In this document: in pieces, positions 38,064-50,400 of the stretch
Layout of the letters: each line of letters opens with the position of its first letter
How positions within the stretch are numbered: position 1 is the stretch's first letter
NCBI GenBank assembly: GCA_028095005.1
Contig: CM051459.1
Span: 129,001,657 to 129,065,656, forward strand
Reading direction: 5' to 3'
Source: Rhynchospora pubera
Taxonomy: Eukaryota > Streptophyta > Magnoliopsida > Poales > Cyperaceae
Length of the DNA stretch: 64,000 bases
The notes under the pieces: model-generated
Seen by the model: the letters and a program-made list of their open reading frames with translations, nothing else
Database searches by the model: none
Told to the model about the DNA's origin: nothing
Translations under genes and position numbers: made by a program

Positions 38064-38274
38064 ATACATAGAAGAAAGTAAGTGAACTTTAATGATTCTT
38101 TTTTTTATTGGACAGAAAGCCGAGATAAATTTGAATTAATTTGTATTTAAGAATTTTTACTAACAGAAAAATGAAAAGGAAATAATGGTTAACCTCAGTT
38201 AGACCCGTTCCCATCTGGAAGAGATAAATTAAGATAACAATTAGTCTTGAATCGATATTGGGAAGGATAAAAAA

Positions 38275-40412
38275 ATGTCGCGTGGGAGAATTCTGGAGGG
38301 AAACCACGTGGCTCCGGTGTTCACCGGAACTCCTCAGCATAGGGATGAGACAATGATTGGCACCCTTTGCTAGACGGTGGATACTTTGGTGAAGGCAGTG
38401 GATGCACTTCGGATCTCTTTACATCCGCTAACAGCTGTCACTGGAGTGATACCACCTGGTGTAAATGGAGAGGAAGCGACAAATCTTGGAACTTCTCGTC
38501 TCTCTGATAAGAGTTCTTGGCCCCAGATGCAGCGAGAGGAGAAGACAAATTACAGGGAGATCCTCCTAAAAGCGAGGGGAGAGCAAGAAAAGGACAAGAA
38601 AGGCGTGGATTTGAAGGCAAGAGCTCAGAGGAAGCTGGATTCAATCAAGATGAGTAGAAAGCCAGTTTGCTATCGTTATGGTGACTCCGGACACTATGCG
38701 GATGGCTGTCCGAATAAGATCGTGTGCTTCGCATGTCAGAAGGTGGGCCATAAATCGTGGGAGTGCAGAGCAATCAAAGAATCCGACGGGCTCAAAGAAT
38801 CCGGTGTGCTCAACAAATCCGGTGCGAATCAAACTCTCCCCCCTTCTACAAAAGCTATAAAACCCACCCTTCTGGCTCCAACTATTCTAGGGAAGTCTGA
38901 ACAAGAGAAGACAGAGAAAATAGATCTAGATCCAGATCTGAAGATGTTGTTAGTGAAGAAATTCAACGACTCTCTGGCGACTCAAGAGCTAGAGGCGGCG
39001 TTCCGTCGGAGTGTGGTGGTGTATGATGTGGAGGGATGGGGTTGGGAGAGGATGCTGGCGGAGCTGAAAGCTCAGGTGAACTTCCGATGGAGAGTGTCAG
39101 TACTGCCTGGGGGGACGATGCTGGTGGAAGGCCCGGGTTGGTGGAGAGAGAAGGTGCTAAGGGAAGAGCTGGCTGAGATCAAAGAGCAACAACTAAGGGT
39201 TGAGCCTTGGGATCCTGCTATGGATGCGGGCTCTCGATTGAAGAGCGTCTGGATCCGCATTCTTGGGTTCCCGCTGAAGCTGTGGTCACGATTTGAGTTT
39301 GAGAGATTGATTGAAGAGTTTGGAGTTCTGCTAGAAATTGATGTGGCTACTCAAGAGAGGCTGTCTTTCATTGCAGAAAAGATCAGGATTGGGGTTTGCA
39401 AGGTGGATAAGATACCTAGTGAGAGAGATATTAAGTTTCGCAATGAAAGAGGAGAGTAGGTGTGGCGCACTGTTCCGTTCATTATTGACACACCGATCCA
39501 CCGTGATCGGGTGGTTAACAAGAAGAGAAAGCTTTGGATCCGTAAACCAGATCAAGATGGCAATACCGATGGGGCTGGCCCTCAGCTCCTGCTAAAGACA
39601 AGCAAATTCTTGAGGGAAATGGGGATGAAGCTGGGAATGAAGATGAAGATCTTATGTCTGATGAGTATGATGAGGAGATGGAAATGGAAACAGCTCAGAA
39701 CTTAGAAAAGGAAGAGGGGGGCTCGTCAAACTCTCAAATAGTTATGGTCATTGATGATCTGTGCAATCCAGGGGGGAAGGAGAAAACAGTTGCTCCTCAA
39801 AATCTGAATGAAGGACAGCAGAAAGTGGGGTCCGTGGGAGAGATAGAAGGGCAGCAACCACAATTGGTGATATATCAAAGGAACGGGAGCTAGGTGGGCG
39901 GTGAGCAGATCGCCAATCCTCGGATCCAGGATGAAGAGATACAAAATCAGATGGTGGTTTATCAAGGAGAAAGGAGTAAGAAGGAGCAAAAATCAACTGG
40001 CACCAAGCAGGGGATACCAGAATTAGGGATTACCAGACAGAGCTTGAGGCAGAAGATAAACAATCCTGAACAGGCGGTGCCTGAGAAGGCTATACAGAGG
40101 GCTAAAATACGGAATCTGGAGATTCCAACAGCTGGTAATACTAATACTCTAGATAATTTTCCTTTTCTGGATTTGACTGATGTTGAAGTCCTCAGATTGT
40201 TTGAATGTTGTGATATTATATTAGCTGATAGCACTGAAAAGAGTTTGGAGATAGTAAACATTCTTAGGTCATTAAGTAAACAACAATTCAAATCAGCTAT
40301 AGATGAAATGGAATATAAACTACAATTTGGTCCGAGATTTATCAAAAAAGAGCATGATAATGAAGCCAAATTAGATAGAATTATATGTGGGGTTAAATCA
40401 GGTAAAAATTGA
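38275..40412 (+). pseudogene. LINE ORF1 (zinc-knuckle RNA-binding protein), broken
   Basis: The frame starts MSRGRILEGNHVAPV at the first ATG. Two CCHC knuckles lie near 38685-38770; the first has lost its second Cys (CYRYGDSGHYADGC) while the second is intact (CFACQKVGHKSWEC). They precede a region resembling DUF4283, with LKSVWIRILGFPLKLWS. Stops occur at TAG 38371, TAG 39457 and TAG 39891, and a frameshift lies between about 39590 and 39654. The acidic, Gln-rich tail ends at 40412. ORF1 proteins bind LINE RNA to form the retrotransposition particle; this one cannot be made whole. Confidence 0.85.
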
Positions 40413-43400
40413 CAAAAATTCTATCTTGGAATGTTAGGGGACTTAGGAAAAGTATAAAAAGGAAATTTTTATTAGAGATGATTAGGGATAATAAAAGTGA
40501 TGTGATTGGCCTACAAGAGACTAAGATGGCTAAATTTTCAAAACGTTTTATTAAAACCTTTTTACCGCATAACTTTGATTGGTGGAGTTTGCCTGCTAGG
40601 GGGACAGCGCGAGGTATTATAGTGGCTATTGATATAGAAAAATATCGAGTTTTGCATACTTTGATTTCTAAGTTTGTGGTGTCGGTAGTGATTCAATCTA
40701 GAGTAGATGATTATACTTTTGGAATTTCGGTAGTTTATGGACCAACCAAGTTTAAACATAAAAAAGAGTTTTTTGATGAACTTATACATTTACATTCTAT
40801 GTGGCAAGGACCATGGCTGGTTTTTGGAGATTTCAATGCTCTTAGATTTAGATATGAGAAAAATGGCACCCACTTTCATATTTCGGGAGCTAAAAAATTT
40901 AACAATATGATCGATACTCTTAATCTAGTGGATTTACCGTTGTCTGGTCAAAAATTTACTTGGTCTAATATGAGACTTAAGCCGTGCTTAGCCCTATTAG
41001 ATAGGTTTCTTTGTTCCAATAATTGGCTTTCGCATTATGCAAAAGCTATGGTCACAGCTTTGCCTCGGTATAAGTCCGATCATTCCCCTTTAATATTAGA
41101 TTGTAATGATGCACAACTCTCGCAAGATCATATTTTCAGGATAGATAAGACTTGGTGTGACGATAGTGATTTTGCTAGGCTGTTACCTAGATGGTGACAG
41201 CAATTTCAGAATTCGCACAATATGGCACAACAATGGTGTCTTAAAATTAAGAAATTGAGATCACATATTAGGGGTTGGGTCAAAAATTATTACGGGGAGA
41301 TTAAAAGAAATAAAATCAACCACCTGAAGGTGATAGATGATTTGAACAAGATTCAGGAAAGTAGAGACTGGACTTATGATGAAGATAATATGTTCCAATA
41401 TAATATGCAAAAACTTGATGAAATATATGATAATGAACAGGTGTATTGGCAGCAGAGAAGTAGACTTAGATGGCTGTTACAGGGAGATAATAACTCTAAG
41501 TTTTTCCACCAGATTGCAACTATTAGAAAAAAGAAAAACTTGATATTAGGGCTCAACATAGATGAACAATATACTAACAATTTGACAGATATTGAAAAGC
41601 ATATAGTGGGCTTTTATAAAAATCTTTTTGGTGTTTCAGGAGATAAGATAGCTGCTTTAAAAGATGGTTTCTGGACAGAAGATCAAAAGATGACAGAAAT
41701 AGAAAATTACAAACTGATAGCTCCCTTTACTGTTGAAGAGATTAAGCAAGCTTTATGGGACTCTGAAGCTGATAAGGCTCCGGGCCCAGATGGTATGACA
41801 TTTTATTTCTATAAAAGATACTGGGAAGTGATTAAGGAAGATATAGTTTTAGTTTTCGATGCTTTTTATAATGATAGACTGGATGTTGCTAAGATGAATA
41901 GAGCAATGATCAGTCTAATTCCAAAAAAAAAAAAGATGCCATGGAGATAAAACATTTTAGGCCAATTAGCTTGTTGAATTGTATATATAAATGGATTACG
42001 AAAGTACTTACAGATCGACTGGCTAGTGTAATAGATAGATTGATAGACCAATCACAAGCGGCATTTATTAAGGAAAGATTTATCCTCGATAATGTGGTTT
42101 GTGTTCATGAAACTTTACACTCAGTTAAACACAATAAATAAGAAGGGGTTATTCTAAAAATAGATATGGAAAAGGCATATGACATGGTTAATTGGAACTT
42201 TTTATTTGAGATGATGCATATTAGGTGTTTTCATGAAAAATGGATAAAGTGGATTGAAAGAATTTTGAAAGGAGGACATGTATGTATTAATATTAATGGA
42301 AAATTGTCCCAATATTTTGAGGTGAAGAGAGGTCTAAAACAAGGCGATCCTCTCTCACCTCTCATGTTCAACCTGGTTGCAGAATGTATTAATCAAATGA
42401 TTAAAAAAGCCAGGAACAATCAGTTGATTAGAGGGTTAGGTGTGCCTGTAGATAATGGACATCCAATAACAAACTTGCATTATGCTGACGATACGATTTT
42501 ATTCTGGCAAGCAGATAGCACAATGTTGGCCACTCTCAAGTGGATATTCACAGGAATTGAAGCTCTGTCAGGCTTGAAGATAAACTTTCATAAAAGTGAG
42601 ATTTTTGCTTTGAATGTTGTACAGGATAGATTAGAACATTTAGCTCAGATTTTTAGTTGCAAGATTGCACATTTTCCAATTACTTACCTAGGTATACCTA
42701 TCCATTGGAAAAAGTTGAATATTGCTGATTGGCAATTGATAATCGATAAGTTCCAATCCAAGTTAGAGGGGTGGCAAGGTAGCCTTCTATCATATGGAGG
42801 TAAAATTACACTTATCAAAAGTGTTTTATCTTCCCTGCCCCTGTACATAGGGATGGCAATGGGCTCTGCCTGCGGGCTTTAGCCTTAGCCCATGCCTGGC
42901 CCGTCATTCCTAAGGGTCATACCTGCCTGCCTGGGCCTAATAAAACAGGCTTGAGGAGTGATGCCCGGCCCACCCATGGGCCGTGCCTATAAGCCCATGC
43001 CTGCCTGCTTAGGCCTGTTTCCCTTACCCAAAGTTATACTCATTCTGATTATGTTCATACGCCTATTACAATAAAAAATCCAGCGTAAATTAAAGCACAT
43101 TCAATACAATTACATTGAACAAACAATCATACCATCAAAATTTGTTACAATTTGCATATACATCGATCATTGTTCAAATAATTTTTTTGATCAATTCACA
43201 CCAACACGGTTAACAATAATCTTAGCCCTACACAACTTGCAACAACAAAAATAAACATAAAACCTAAGTTAGCACCAAACAGTGTTATTTGGTGCCTATT
43301 TCCGTGGGTCATCATTTGCCTAGCAAAAAGAAAACAAAATAAGTTAAATAACACAGCATCAATGTACTAGGTAAGAGTCATTTGTTTATGTATTCTTGCT

Positions 43401-43875
43401 TTAAAGACTCAAAGCACCAAAGTGCTACAATTATTACTTATTATTAACAAAACAAATTATAAAATAAGTTAACTGAAAGTTACCAACCAGTTTAATCAAT
43501 TACAGCGATGCAAACAAGAAAGATGGAACTTATCCTATTCATTACCCATAAGTAGCAGAAGAAGAAACTTGATCTAATTTTTATTTAAATTACATTTTGC
43601 CATACAAGTTAATGTCTTACCAAATCTCAGTTCTTGAAAATTCGTGCTATGCTCAAAGTTAATTCGATAACATGTGGATATATCGTGCTTACTGATGCAC
43701 TATGTTCTGTCTCAAAGTAACATCAACTAATAAAATATTTTACATGCCTATCGCTAAAAATTTTGAGAAAATAGATCAAACTCAAGAATCTTTTAAGAAT
43801 AGACAACGATGGGTGAAAGATCGACTGGCTGACAAAGACAAAGAGAGGGAGCAAAAGAGGAAGAGAGGCAAAAGA

Positions 43876-43944
<69 letters not shown>

Positions 43945-45642
43945 AGGATAAACAATGAAGGGAGCTTGAAGTCGATCGATGTAGAGAGAGGGAGCACGGT
44001 GCACCGACAAAGAGAGAGAGATCGAGAATGGAGAGGAACCGAGGAAGACGATAACTCCAAGTGGGTCTTAGATGAGAGACAGAGAAATGAGAGAGAGAAA
44101 AGTAGGAACGAGAATAGCTGAATAGGTCTTCTCTGTACCCTAATGGATCATAAGCCTTAAACGAGCCTTTTTCAATTTTTAAATTAAATTGATTGGTCCA
44201 ATTTCATTATACATATGCAGGTTGTATGATAATAGATAAGCCCATCAGGCCTCCTACGGGCTGGAACGTCAAGCCCATACCTGACCTGGCCTGTCAGTAT
44301 GCCTGGCCTGTTTAGGCCTGTTTCTAGTTCGGGCCAGGCAGGCATGACTATGGGCCAGGCAGGTACGAGCAGGCATTTGGGCCAGCGGGCTAAACTGCCA
44401 TCCCTACCTGTACATGCTCTCATTTCATAAGATGTCGGTTGCAATACACAAAAAGATAGATAAAATCAGATGCAATTTTCTTTGGAATTTTGGGAATACC
44501 AAAAAATATCATTTAGTCAAAAGGGATGTGATATGTAAATCATATGAAAATGGGGGGATAGGCTTGCTTGACTTAAGGATCATGAACATAGCCTTATTGT
44601 GCAAATGGCTATGGAAATTGAAAGATAATTCTGTTAAAGGGTGGTGGAAGGATATAATCCGGTTAAAATATGGTGTGTTTGGTACAAATAAAAAACATAA
44701 GTCATATTTTTGGGGCAAGGTGATGGATTATGCACATTTAGTAAACATGCATTGTCATTACACTATTGGAAATGGGAAGAAGGTAAAGTTTTGGCTAGAT
44801 AATTGGAACGAGGGCCAATATATGAAAGTTATCTTTCCCTCTCTTTTTCAGATTTGCACTGATCAAGATATTTCAGTTGCTGATGTAATTAAAGATAATT
44901 GTAGACATATTAGATTTAGGAGGCAATTAATTAGTACTCAGAGACAAGAGTTGATATCTTTACATCAACAAATTTGTAAATATACACCACTGTCTCCTTC
45001 TTCTGACAAAGTTCAATGGGGATTGAATGCAGATGGTAAATATACCACTAAGTCCATGTATTAGTGGCTGGAACATGGTGGGGTCGATATGTCATACAAT
45101 AAAATCATTTGGAATCTTAGATTACCCATCAAAATAAAGATGTTTTGTGGCTGTTAAGTAAGAGACGGTTACTTACAAGAGATAATCTGGCGCTTAAGGG
45201 ATGGGAGGGGGATCCTAGTTGTTGTTATTGTAGTGGTTTAGAGACAATTGATCACCTTTTGTTTAGATGTCATCAGAATGCTAGGGTGTGGGATTGTTTT
45301 TTGAAATCATTACATATTGATACCAGGCCTCATTGTTTAGAGGATATGTATGATATTATTGATAAAACAAAGAAACCACATGCCTTCAGATATTGTTGCA
45401 GTGCAATTGTTTGGGTGATGTAGAGATTCAGAAATGAATGCAGTTTCAATGAAAAGCATAGTCAACCGCTGGCACGATATATCTCAGAGATAAAAAGATT
45501 ACTTATATATTGGGCAGATTTATGGAGTGGAGCACTCAAGGAGGACATCCTAGAGATGGGTCAAGAATTTACACTAATACCGAGCCTGATTGAAGGAGGC
45601 ATGAATAAGGAGAGGGCATTACAGCTTATTCATGTTAATTGA
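40409..45642 (+). pseudogene. LINE ORF2 (endonuclease-reverse transcriptase), broken
   Basis: The N-terminal APE-type endonuclease (40409-41197) shows ILSWNVRGL, GLQETK, FGDFNAL and SDHSPLI. The reverse transcriptase follows, with APGPDGM, HFRPISLLN, RGLKQGDPLSPLMF and the catalytic HYADDTILFW. The C-terminal RT-associated zinc-binding segment (CCYCSGLETIDHLLFRC) is near 45210-45290. The frame begins at TTG where ATG is expected. Lesions are TGA at 41195, a frameshift in an A-run near 41925, TAA at 42139, the hAT insertion at 42848, TAG at 45062 and a further shift near 45145. ORF2 would nick DNA and copy the LINE RNA at the target. Confidence 0.92.
42848..44406. mobile_element. Non-autonomous hAT transposon, 1,559 bp, nested in the LINE
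   Basis: Ends TAGGGATGGCAATGGG and GCTAAACTGCCATCCCTA are inverted repeats. The 8-bp duplication CCTGTACA lies at 42840-42847 and 44407-44414. Subterminal regions are full of GGCCTG/CAGGCC motifs at both ends, typical of hAT transposase-binding arrays. No transposase is encoded. The interior includes a (GA)n run at about 43879-43939, which produces a meaningless open frame. Confidence 0.92.
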
Positions 45643-45912
45643 TTTGATTTTTGCGTCACTGTGTGTAATAAAGTTTGTTTTAGATATTCTTGAATTTGAG
45701 ATGTATTGTGATATTGTAGTGGGTTGTTGGTTTTTGGGTTCAATTCGGATGAGATAGTAGGGGAGGCACTGGTACCGGTTGAGGGAATGGTACCAGTGCC
45801 GGGTCTTTAATTGGTTGTGGCTTATTGTTTTGAATATACTTCTTTATTGCTTTGGTAATGAGAAGTGGTGGGATTACCCACTTGTTTCAAAAAAAAAAAT
45901 AGTCTTGAATCG

Positions 45913-46062
45913 GCTATTGAGCCTTTACAGAAATAAAGATACAATGGATCTGGAAATCGAAAGGAAATTGCTAAGAAAAATAGAAATAAGCCATAAGGTG
46001 TTTTTGGTTCATCAGATATCTCAACGGCATAAGAAAACAAACTCTCTCTCTCATCCCTCTTT
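45913..46062. other. Block 2 spacer between the two LINEs
   Basis: About 150 bp of unassigned sequence with no gene and no clear match in block 1. Confidence 0.4.
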
Positions 46063-46077
46063 TATAACAGAAGAATT

Positions 46078-47835
46078 TTTTTGACATACTAGGCAGATGC
46101 TATCTAGTGAAAGAAAAAAGAAAAAGAAGAAAAAAAGAAAGCAGCAAAGTCTAACATAGGAGCAAAAAGAATTCCAAAAAAGCCTCTTAGTAGTATTTGA
46201 AGAATAAGGAAGCTTCAGCTACTATCCAATCATGAATAGCTCCCAATTGTCTCTACTCATCCTGAAAATTATGTTGTTGCGTTCGAGCCAAATCGCCCAT
46301 AAAGTTGTGGCTACAACAGTTTTTTGGAAAGCTGAAAGTATAGGATCTTGGAAAACCTGACATAGGTTCTGGAAGAAGCACTGGGATTATGCCATTGGTG
46401 GGATGCCAGTGCTCAAAGATAAGCAACCCCACAATGCAGTAACAACTGGACATGAGAAAAATAGGTGAGGAATTGTCTCACAGATGCTGTCCTTGCAGAG
46501 GGCACAACCAATTTGAAATGAAATTTGCCTTTTTTGTAGCTGCTCTTATGTTAACAGTCTGTTATGTGCTAGTAGCAGCAAGAAACACTTGATAGAAGGT
46601 GAAACTTTGAGTTTCCATATGCAGTGTAATGGGAAGTAACGTCTTCCAGCTGCAATGAAAGTTTTATAAAAGGAGGCTGCTGAGTACTGTCCAGAAGCGT
46701 TCCATCTCCACAATAATCTGTCCTCCTCAGTGTTGTCGAAAGTTTGCATGGCAAGAGTTTGGGTGATGAGGCGATGTTGATCAAAATTGAGGGGTTGTGG
46801 CAACAGACGATGTAAGATAGGCACAACATTTTTTCAAGAGATCAGTTCCCTTGTTGGCATCACCATTTCAAACCCAAAATAGAGCAAGCGGCTCTCACCC
46901 CATTTGTCATACCAGAAAAGCGTGTTCCTTCCGGAATTGACTAAGGAGGTTGTGGACAGCTGAAAAAAGAAACGTAACGCCATCAGATCCCTCCAAAAGA
47001 AAGAGCCTTCCTTCTGCCACTCCATTGGCGGTAACATCATGTCTCTTCTCATATAGAGATTGCTAGTAATCAGGTACCATTGAGATGTTGGAGCATTATA
47101 AAGCCTCCACCACTAGCGCATCAATAGAGCAAGGTTTTGTAATTTAAGATTTAATCAATCCAATGCCACCCAAGCTTCTCGGTGAGCACACCCGATCCCA
47201 AGACAATAATAGAATACCCCTGGTTGTACCTCTGTCGTTGCCCCAAATAAATGTTCGTCTTATTTGATCCAATGCTTTGATAACCCAAGCCGGGAGCTTA
47301 AAAACTGACATGAAAAAGACTGGTGTGGAGGAGAGAACAGAGCTTGTCAAGACAATTCTGTCGGCTCTAGAAAGCAAACAACTTTTCCAACTTTCTAACT
47401 TGGAGTGTAGCTTGTCAATTACAGGCTGGAAAGTTTGTCTATCAGGTCTCTTGGCTGTTAGAGGTAAACAAGAGGCAAAGCCCCCAAGGTGCAGTTGAGG
47501 ATTGATTGAAGCTCAGTGCTTTGTTGGGCTGATAAGTTGAAAGGAATTAGGACACTCTTTGCCTGATTAATTGAAATGTCAGAGATGGAAGAAAAATGTG
47601 TTAACACACATTGCAAGGCAGCAGGTGCTGTTCCTTTAGCCGAACCAAAGATGAGGGTATCATCGGCGTATTGGAGTGAGTAGAAAGGTTTTGTCAGTTT
47701 AGAGGTTAGACTGTAATTTGAGGAATGAGAAGCTGCCTCAATCATTTTATGCAAGATATCACCTGTCAAAAGGAACAAGAAGGGAGATAAAGGATCACCC
47801 TGCCGTAAACCTCTTTTGTGTGTTAAAAGTAATCA
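46078..47835 (-). mobile_element. 5'-truncated L1-like LINE, minus strand
   Basis: A 15-bp target duplication TATAACAGAAGAATT lies at 46063-46077 and 47836-47850, with a short T-run at the left edge as the poly(A) end. The 1,758-bp insert holds only the 3' part of ORF2. It differs in sequence from the LINE at 38255, so it comes from another LINE family. Confidence 0.88.
46250..47820 (-). pseudogene. 3' half of a LINE reverse transcriptase ORF
   Basis: The minus-strand pieces in order are RGLRQGDPLSPF near 47800, the catalytic LQYADDTLIFG near 47670, VLSSTPVFFMSVFKLP near 47310, and the C-terminal RLLWRWNASGQYSAASFY and IGCALCKDSICETIPHLFFS segments (46720 to 46450). They fall in more than one frame (47778-47458, 47377-47144, 46824-46546), so the copy is dead. 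Endonuclease and the first half of RT are missing because of 5' truncation. Confidence 0.88.
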
Positions 47836-47850
47836 TATAACAGAAGAATT

Positions 47851-50089
47851 AAACAAGTGAAAATTTAGTTGGGAGGCTTGACTCCAATTTAACTTCAAAA
47901 AAAAGTAAAAAGTAATTTTAACTGATTTACACGAGGTTCAGTAGATATGCTTGAGAATATCCCTTGCTGGCTTGCTAGCTGCTACTCAGTCGTGGTCCCC
48001 TACATAGTTGAACAATTGATCTTTTTCTTGACGTTCTTCAACTCCGTTACCAACTAAAACTGTGGGCCCATGTGTCACTACTTCAAACTTAACGGGACCG
48101 ACTGAGCTCTTCATCCCGTTATTCTTCTAGGCCCTACCTGTCAGCTAATAGACTCTTTCTTTCCAAGCTGCCTGCCAGCGTATATCCTTTCTCTTTTTCT
48201 GGTTTGACCAAGTACAACACCTCATCTCCAATAGTTACCACTTACCAGACGGATTTTGAGTTTATTTGGTATACTATGATGCTGAATAATGTAAGATCGT
48301 CACGTGACCAATTGACCAACCTCTCTCCCTCCAGGCCTCCAAGATCCAAAACCCTAAATCCTAAAATATTTTTGTCCATCTTTTTTCTATCCTACCGATC
48401 TTCACTGTCTCCTCATCTTAAATACAATTATAAAAACTTATAACAGGATCGGTGTTTCTCTCTAGTCAGGTACGTACATTAATTGATCTCATATAAATCC
48501 CAACTAGGCATCAATACTGGATTTTTATTTCATCATTTCCTTTCCTATTCCCAAAATAGGATGAAACCCCAATGATTTTGACAAGCAAGCGAAGTCAAAT
48601 TCCCTTTTCGTTAATCACATTGATATCTTCATTTGCGACAATCCTTGTGAGAAACGTCTTAAAATCCCAACCAAACAGGTAATAATTTGTTAAGATTAAA
48701 GTTTGAATATAAATTTATAATCAGTTTTTTATTTTGTATATATATGGTTCACGTTGATATATCAAATTACGCAAACTCAGTCTTCTCTAATTTCTCTTGA
48801 TTCAATAATATATTAATCTCTACGGAAATTTCAATATTATCTACTTTCACGTATATATATATGCTACAAGCATATACAGTGTATAGCATATATATACCGC
48901 TTTCACGCAATAAGAAATTAAATCGCCATTGGGGGTGGATCAGACGTGGATTCAAGTAAAGTAGGTTGATTCCAGGTCAATTTAGATTCGATTATAGTTT
49001 TTTTTAATCCACGCTCCTAGATATTAATTCAGGTCATCAACAATAATGTGTGATGCCCCGACATAAAATGTGATATATAAGTAACGTTCATACACCAACA
49101 TGAAAAACAAGCTTGAAGAAATTTATAGGGCCAGCAGTTAAACTAGAGCTCTCAATGGGCTTAAAATATGTAATCCATAGCCCAAGTTATATGTACCTGT
49201 CATAGATTCATAGGTATGTTTTTTTCTCACATTTATTAGCTGCGACATAACCTATTCTGTATCATCAAGTAATTAAAAGAATTTTCATTGGATTCATTTT
49301 TTTTTGAAATAATAAATTTACTGAACTCTCCTTCTTTGACAATGTATTAAAACGGACTTATAATAATAATAGTAACAATAACAGTAACAGTAACAAACCA
49401 CATGAACTTATTTTCATTAATTTAAAATATAGAAAGCACGTAATAGTTAAAAGAAACTTAATAAAAAAAAAATAATAATACATAAAAATGAAAGATTGAT
49501 CTAACTGATTCCAATAGAAAAATGACAGATTAAAGTTTTTATTGGTTCAGTGCGCATTAAATTTCGATTAATCGGACAAAAATATTTTAAAAATAAATTG
49601 TGCAACAAAAAGAGTCAAGTAATATCTGAATCAATTATTTTATATTAATTTTTTAGAAAAAATGTATATATTATTCCTAGGCAGTAATAATGTTATTATA
49701 AATGTGATGTTTTTTTATTATTTTTTTTTGTGAATAGAATCTGTTTTATATTTTCACTGGTGAAAACTCGTTTGTAAATAAAAATATAATCTGCTGGAAA
49801 ACAATATATGGCAGACGCCCACTTGGCAAAGCTTTTCTGAAAAAAAAAACAATAATGTCAGAGATAATCATATAGATTTGCGAATAAAATTTCATAAACA
49901 TCAACTGAATTATTATTTTTTTTTGCCCTAACATGAAAATTTCGAACAACTGAAATAAACATCAAAATTTTGACGATTATCAGATTTTTTTTAGTCGTAC
50001 CCTGAAGTAGGTTTGAAGTCAGGAATCATCTTTAATTTATTCGTGCACAAAGCAATGTGAAACATTTTCCCCAAATGCAAAATGCGCTT
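47851..50089. other. Block 2 non-coding, partly homologous to block 1
   Basis: From about 48330 it aligns with 10540-11560 and then 17520-18520 of block 1. No gene seen. Inverted TATATA-rich sequence at 48850-48900 is simple repeat. Confidence 0.6.
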
Positions 50090-50400
50090 TCGTTTGGATG
50101 GGTGCAAAAATAAGAGAATTACTTCTTCCTACTTCCAAATTTATTATAAACAATCCAAACTCTTTACAAAATTACACACTTCACAATACTTTTTTCCAAA
50201 ATTACAAAATCCAAACTCTTGTTGCTTCGCAGGGGCGAAGCCAGCTTGGGGGCCCTGGTGGGCTTGGCCCCCACTCTTTTCTGGAATTTACTATAAATTA
50301 CAAGGTTAATTTGGTAAAAGTACGAGCATATATGCATAATGGCCCCTCCAAAATATAGAATTTTCACATTTCTGGCTTCGCCCCTGTTGCTTCGAACGAG
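50090..50400. mobile_element. Truncated Tourist/PIF-like MITE carrying a nested hAT MITE
   Basis: It begins CGTTTGGATGGGTGC and contains the family core in reverse (TTTATTATAAACAATCCAAA, then TTACACACTTC), but lacks a clean opposite terminus. It is split by the hAT MITE at 50230-50386. The corresponding block 1 position (about 18520) has neither. Confidence 0.65.
50230..50386. mobile_element. hAT MITE, 157 bp
   Basis: Perfect 15-bp inverted ends CAGGGGCGAAGCCAG and CTGGCTTCGCCCCTG are flanked by the 8-bp duplication TTGCTTCG (50222-50229 and 50387-50394). CAGGG ends with 8-bp duplications are diagnostic of hAT elements. Confidence 0.95.

Larger units (their letters stand above)
38255..45899 (+). 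mobile_element. L1-like LINE, full length, inactive
   Basis: A 13-bp target duplication TAGTCTTGAATCG lies at 38242-38254 and 45900-45912, and an A-run ends the element. It carries ORF1 and ORF2 in order. Its 5' edge lies only 20 bp before the ORF1 start, so the 5' untranslated region is either very short or slightly truncated. A hAT element (42848-44406) sits inside ORF2. Removing that insertion gives a ~6.08-kb LINE. Confidence 0.93.

Noticed and set aside
43702..44121. 139-codon open frame inside the hAT element
   Set aside because: Its centre is the translated (GA)n repeat; no hAT dimerisation or transposase motif.
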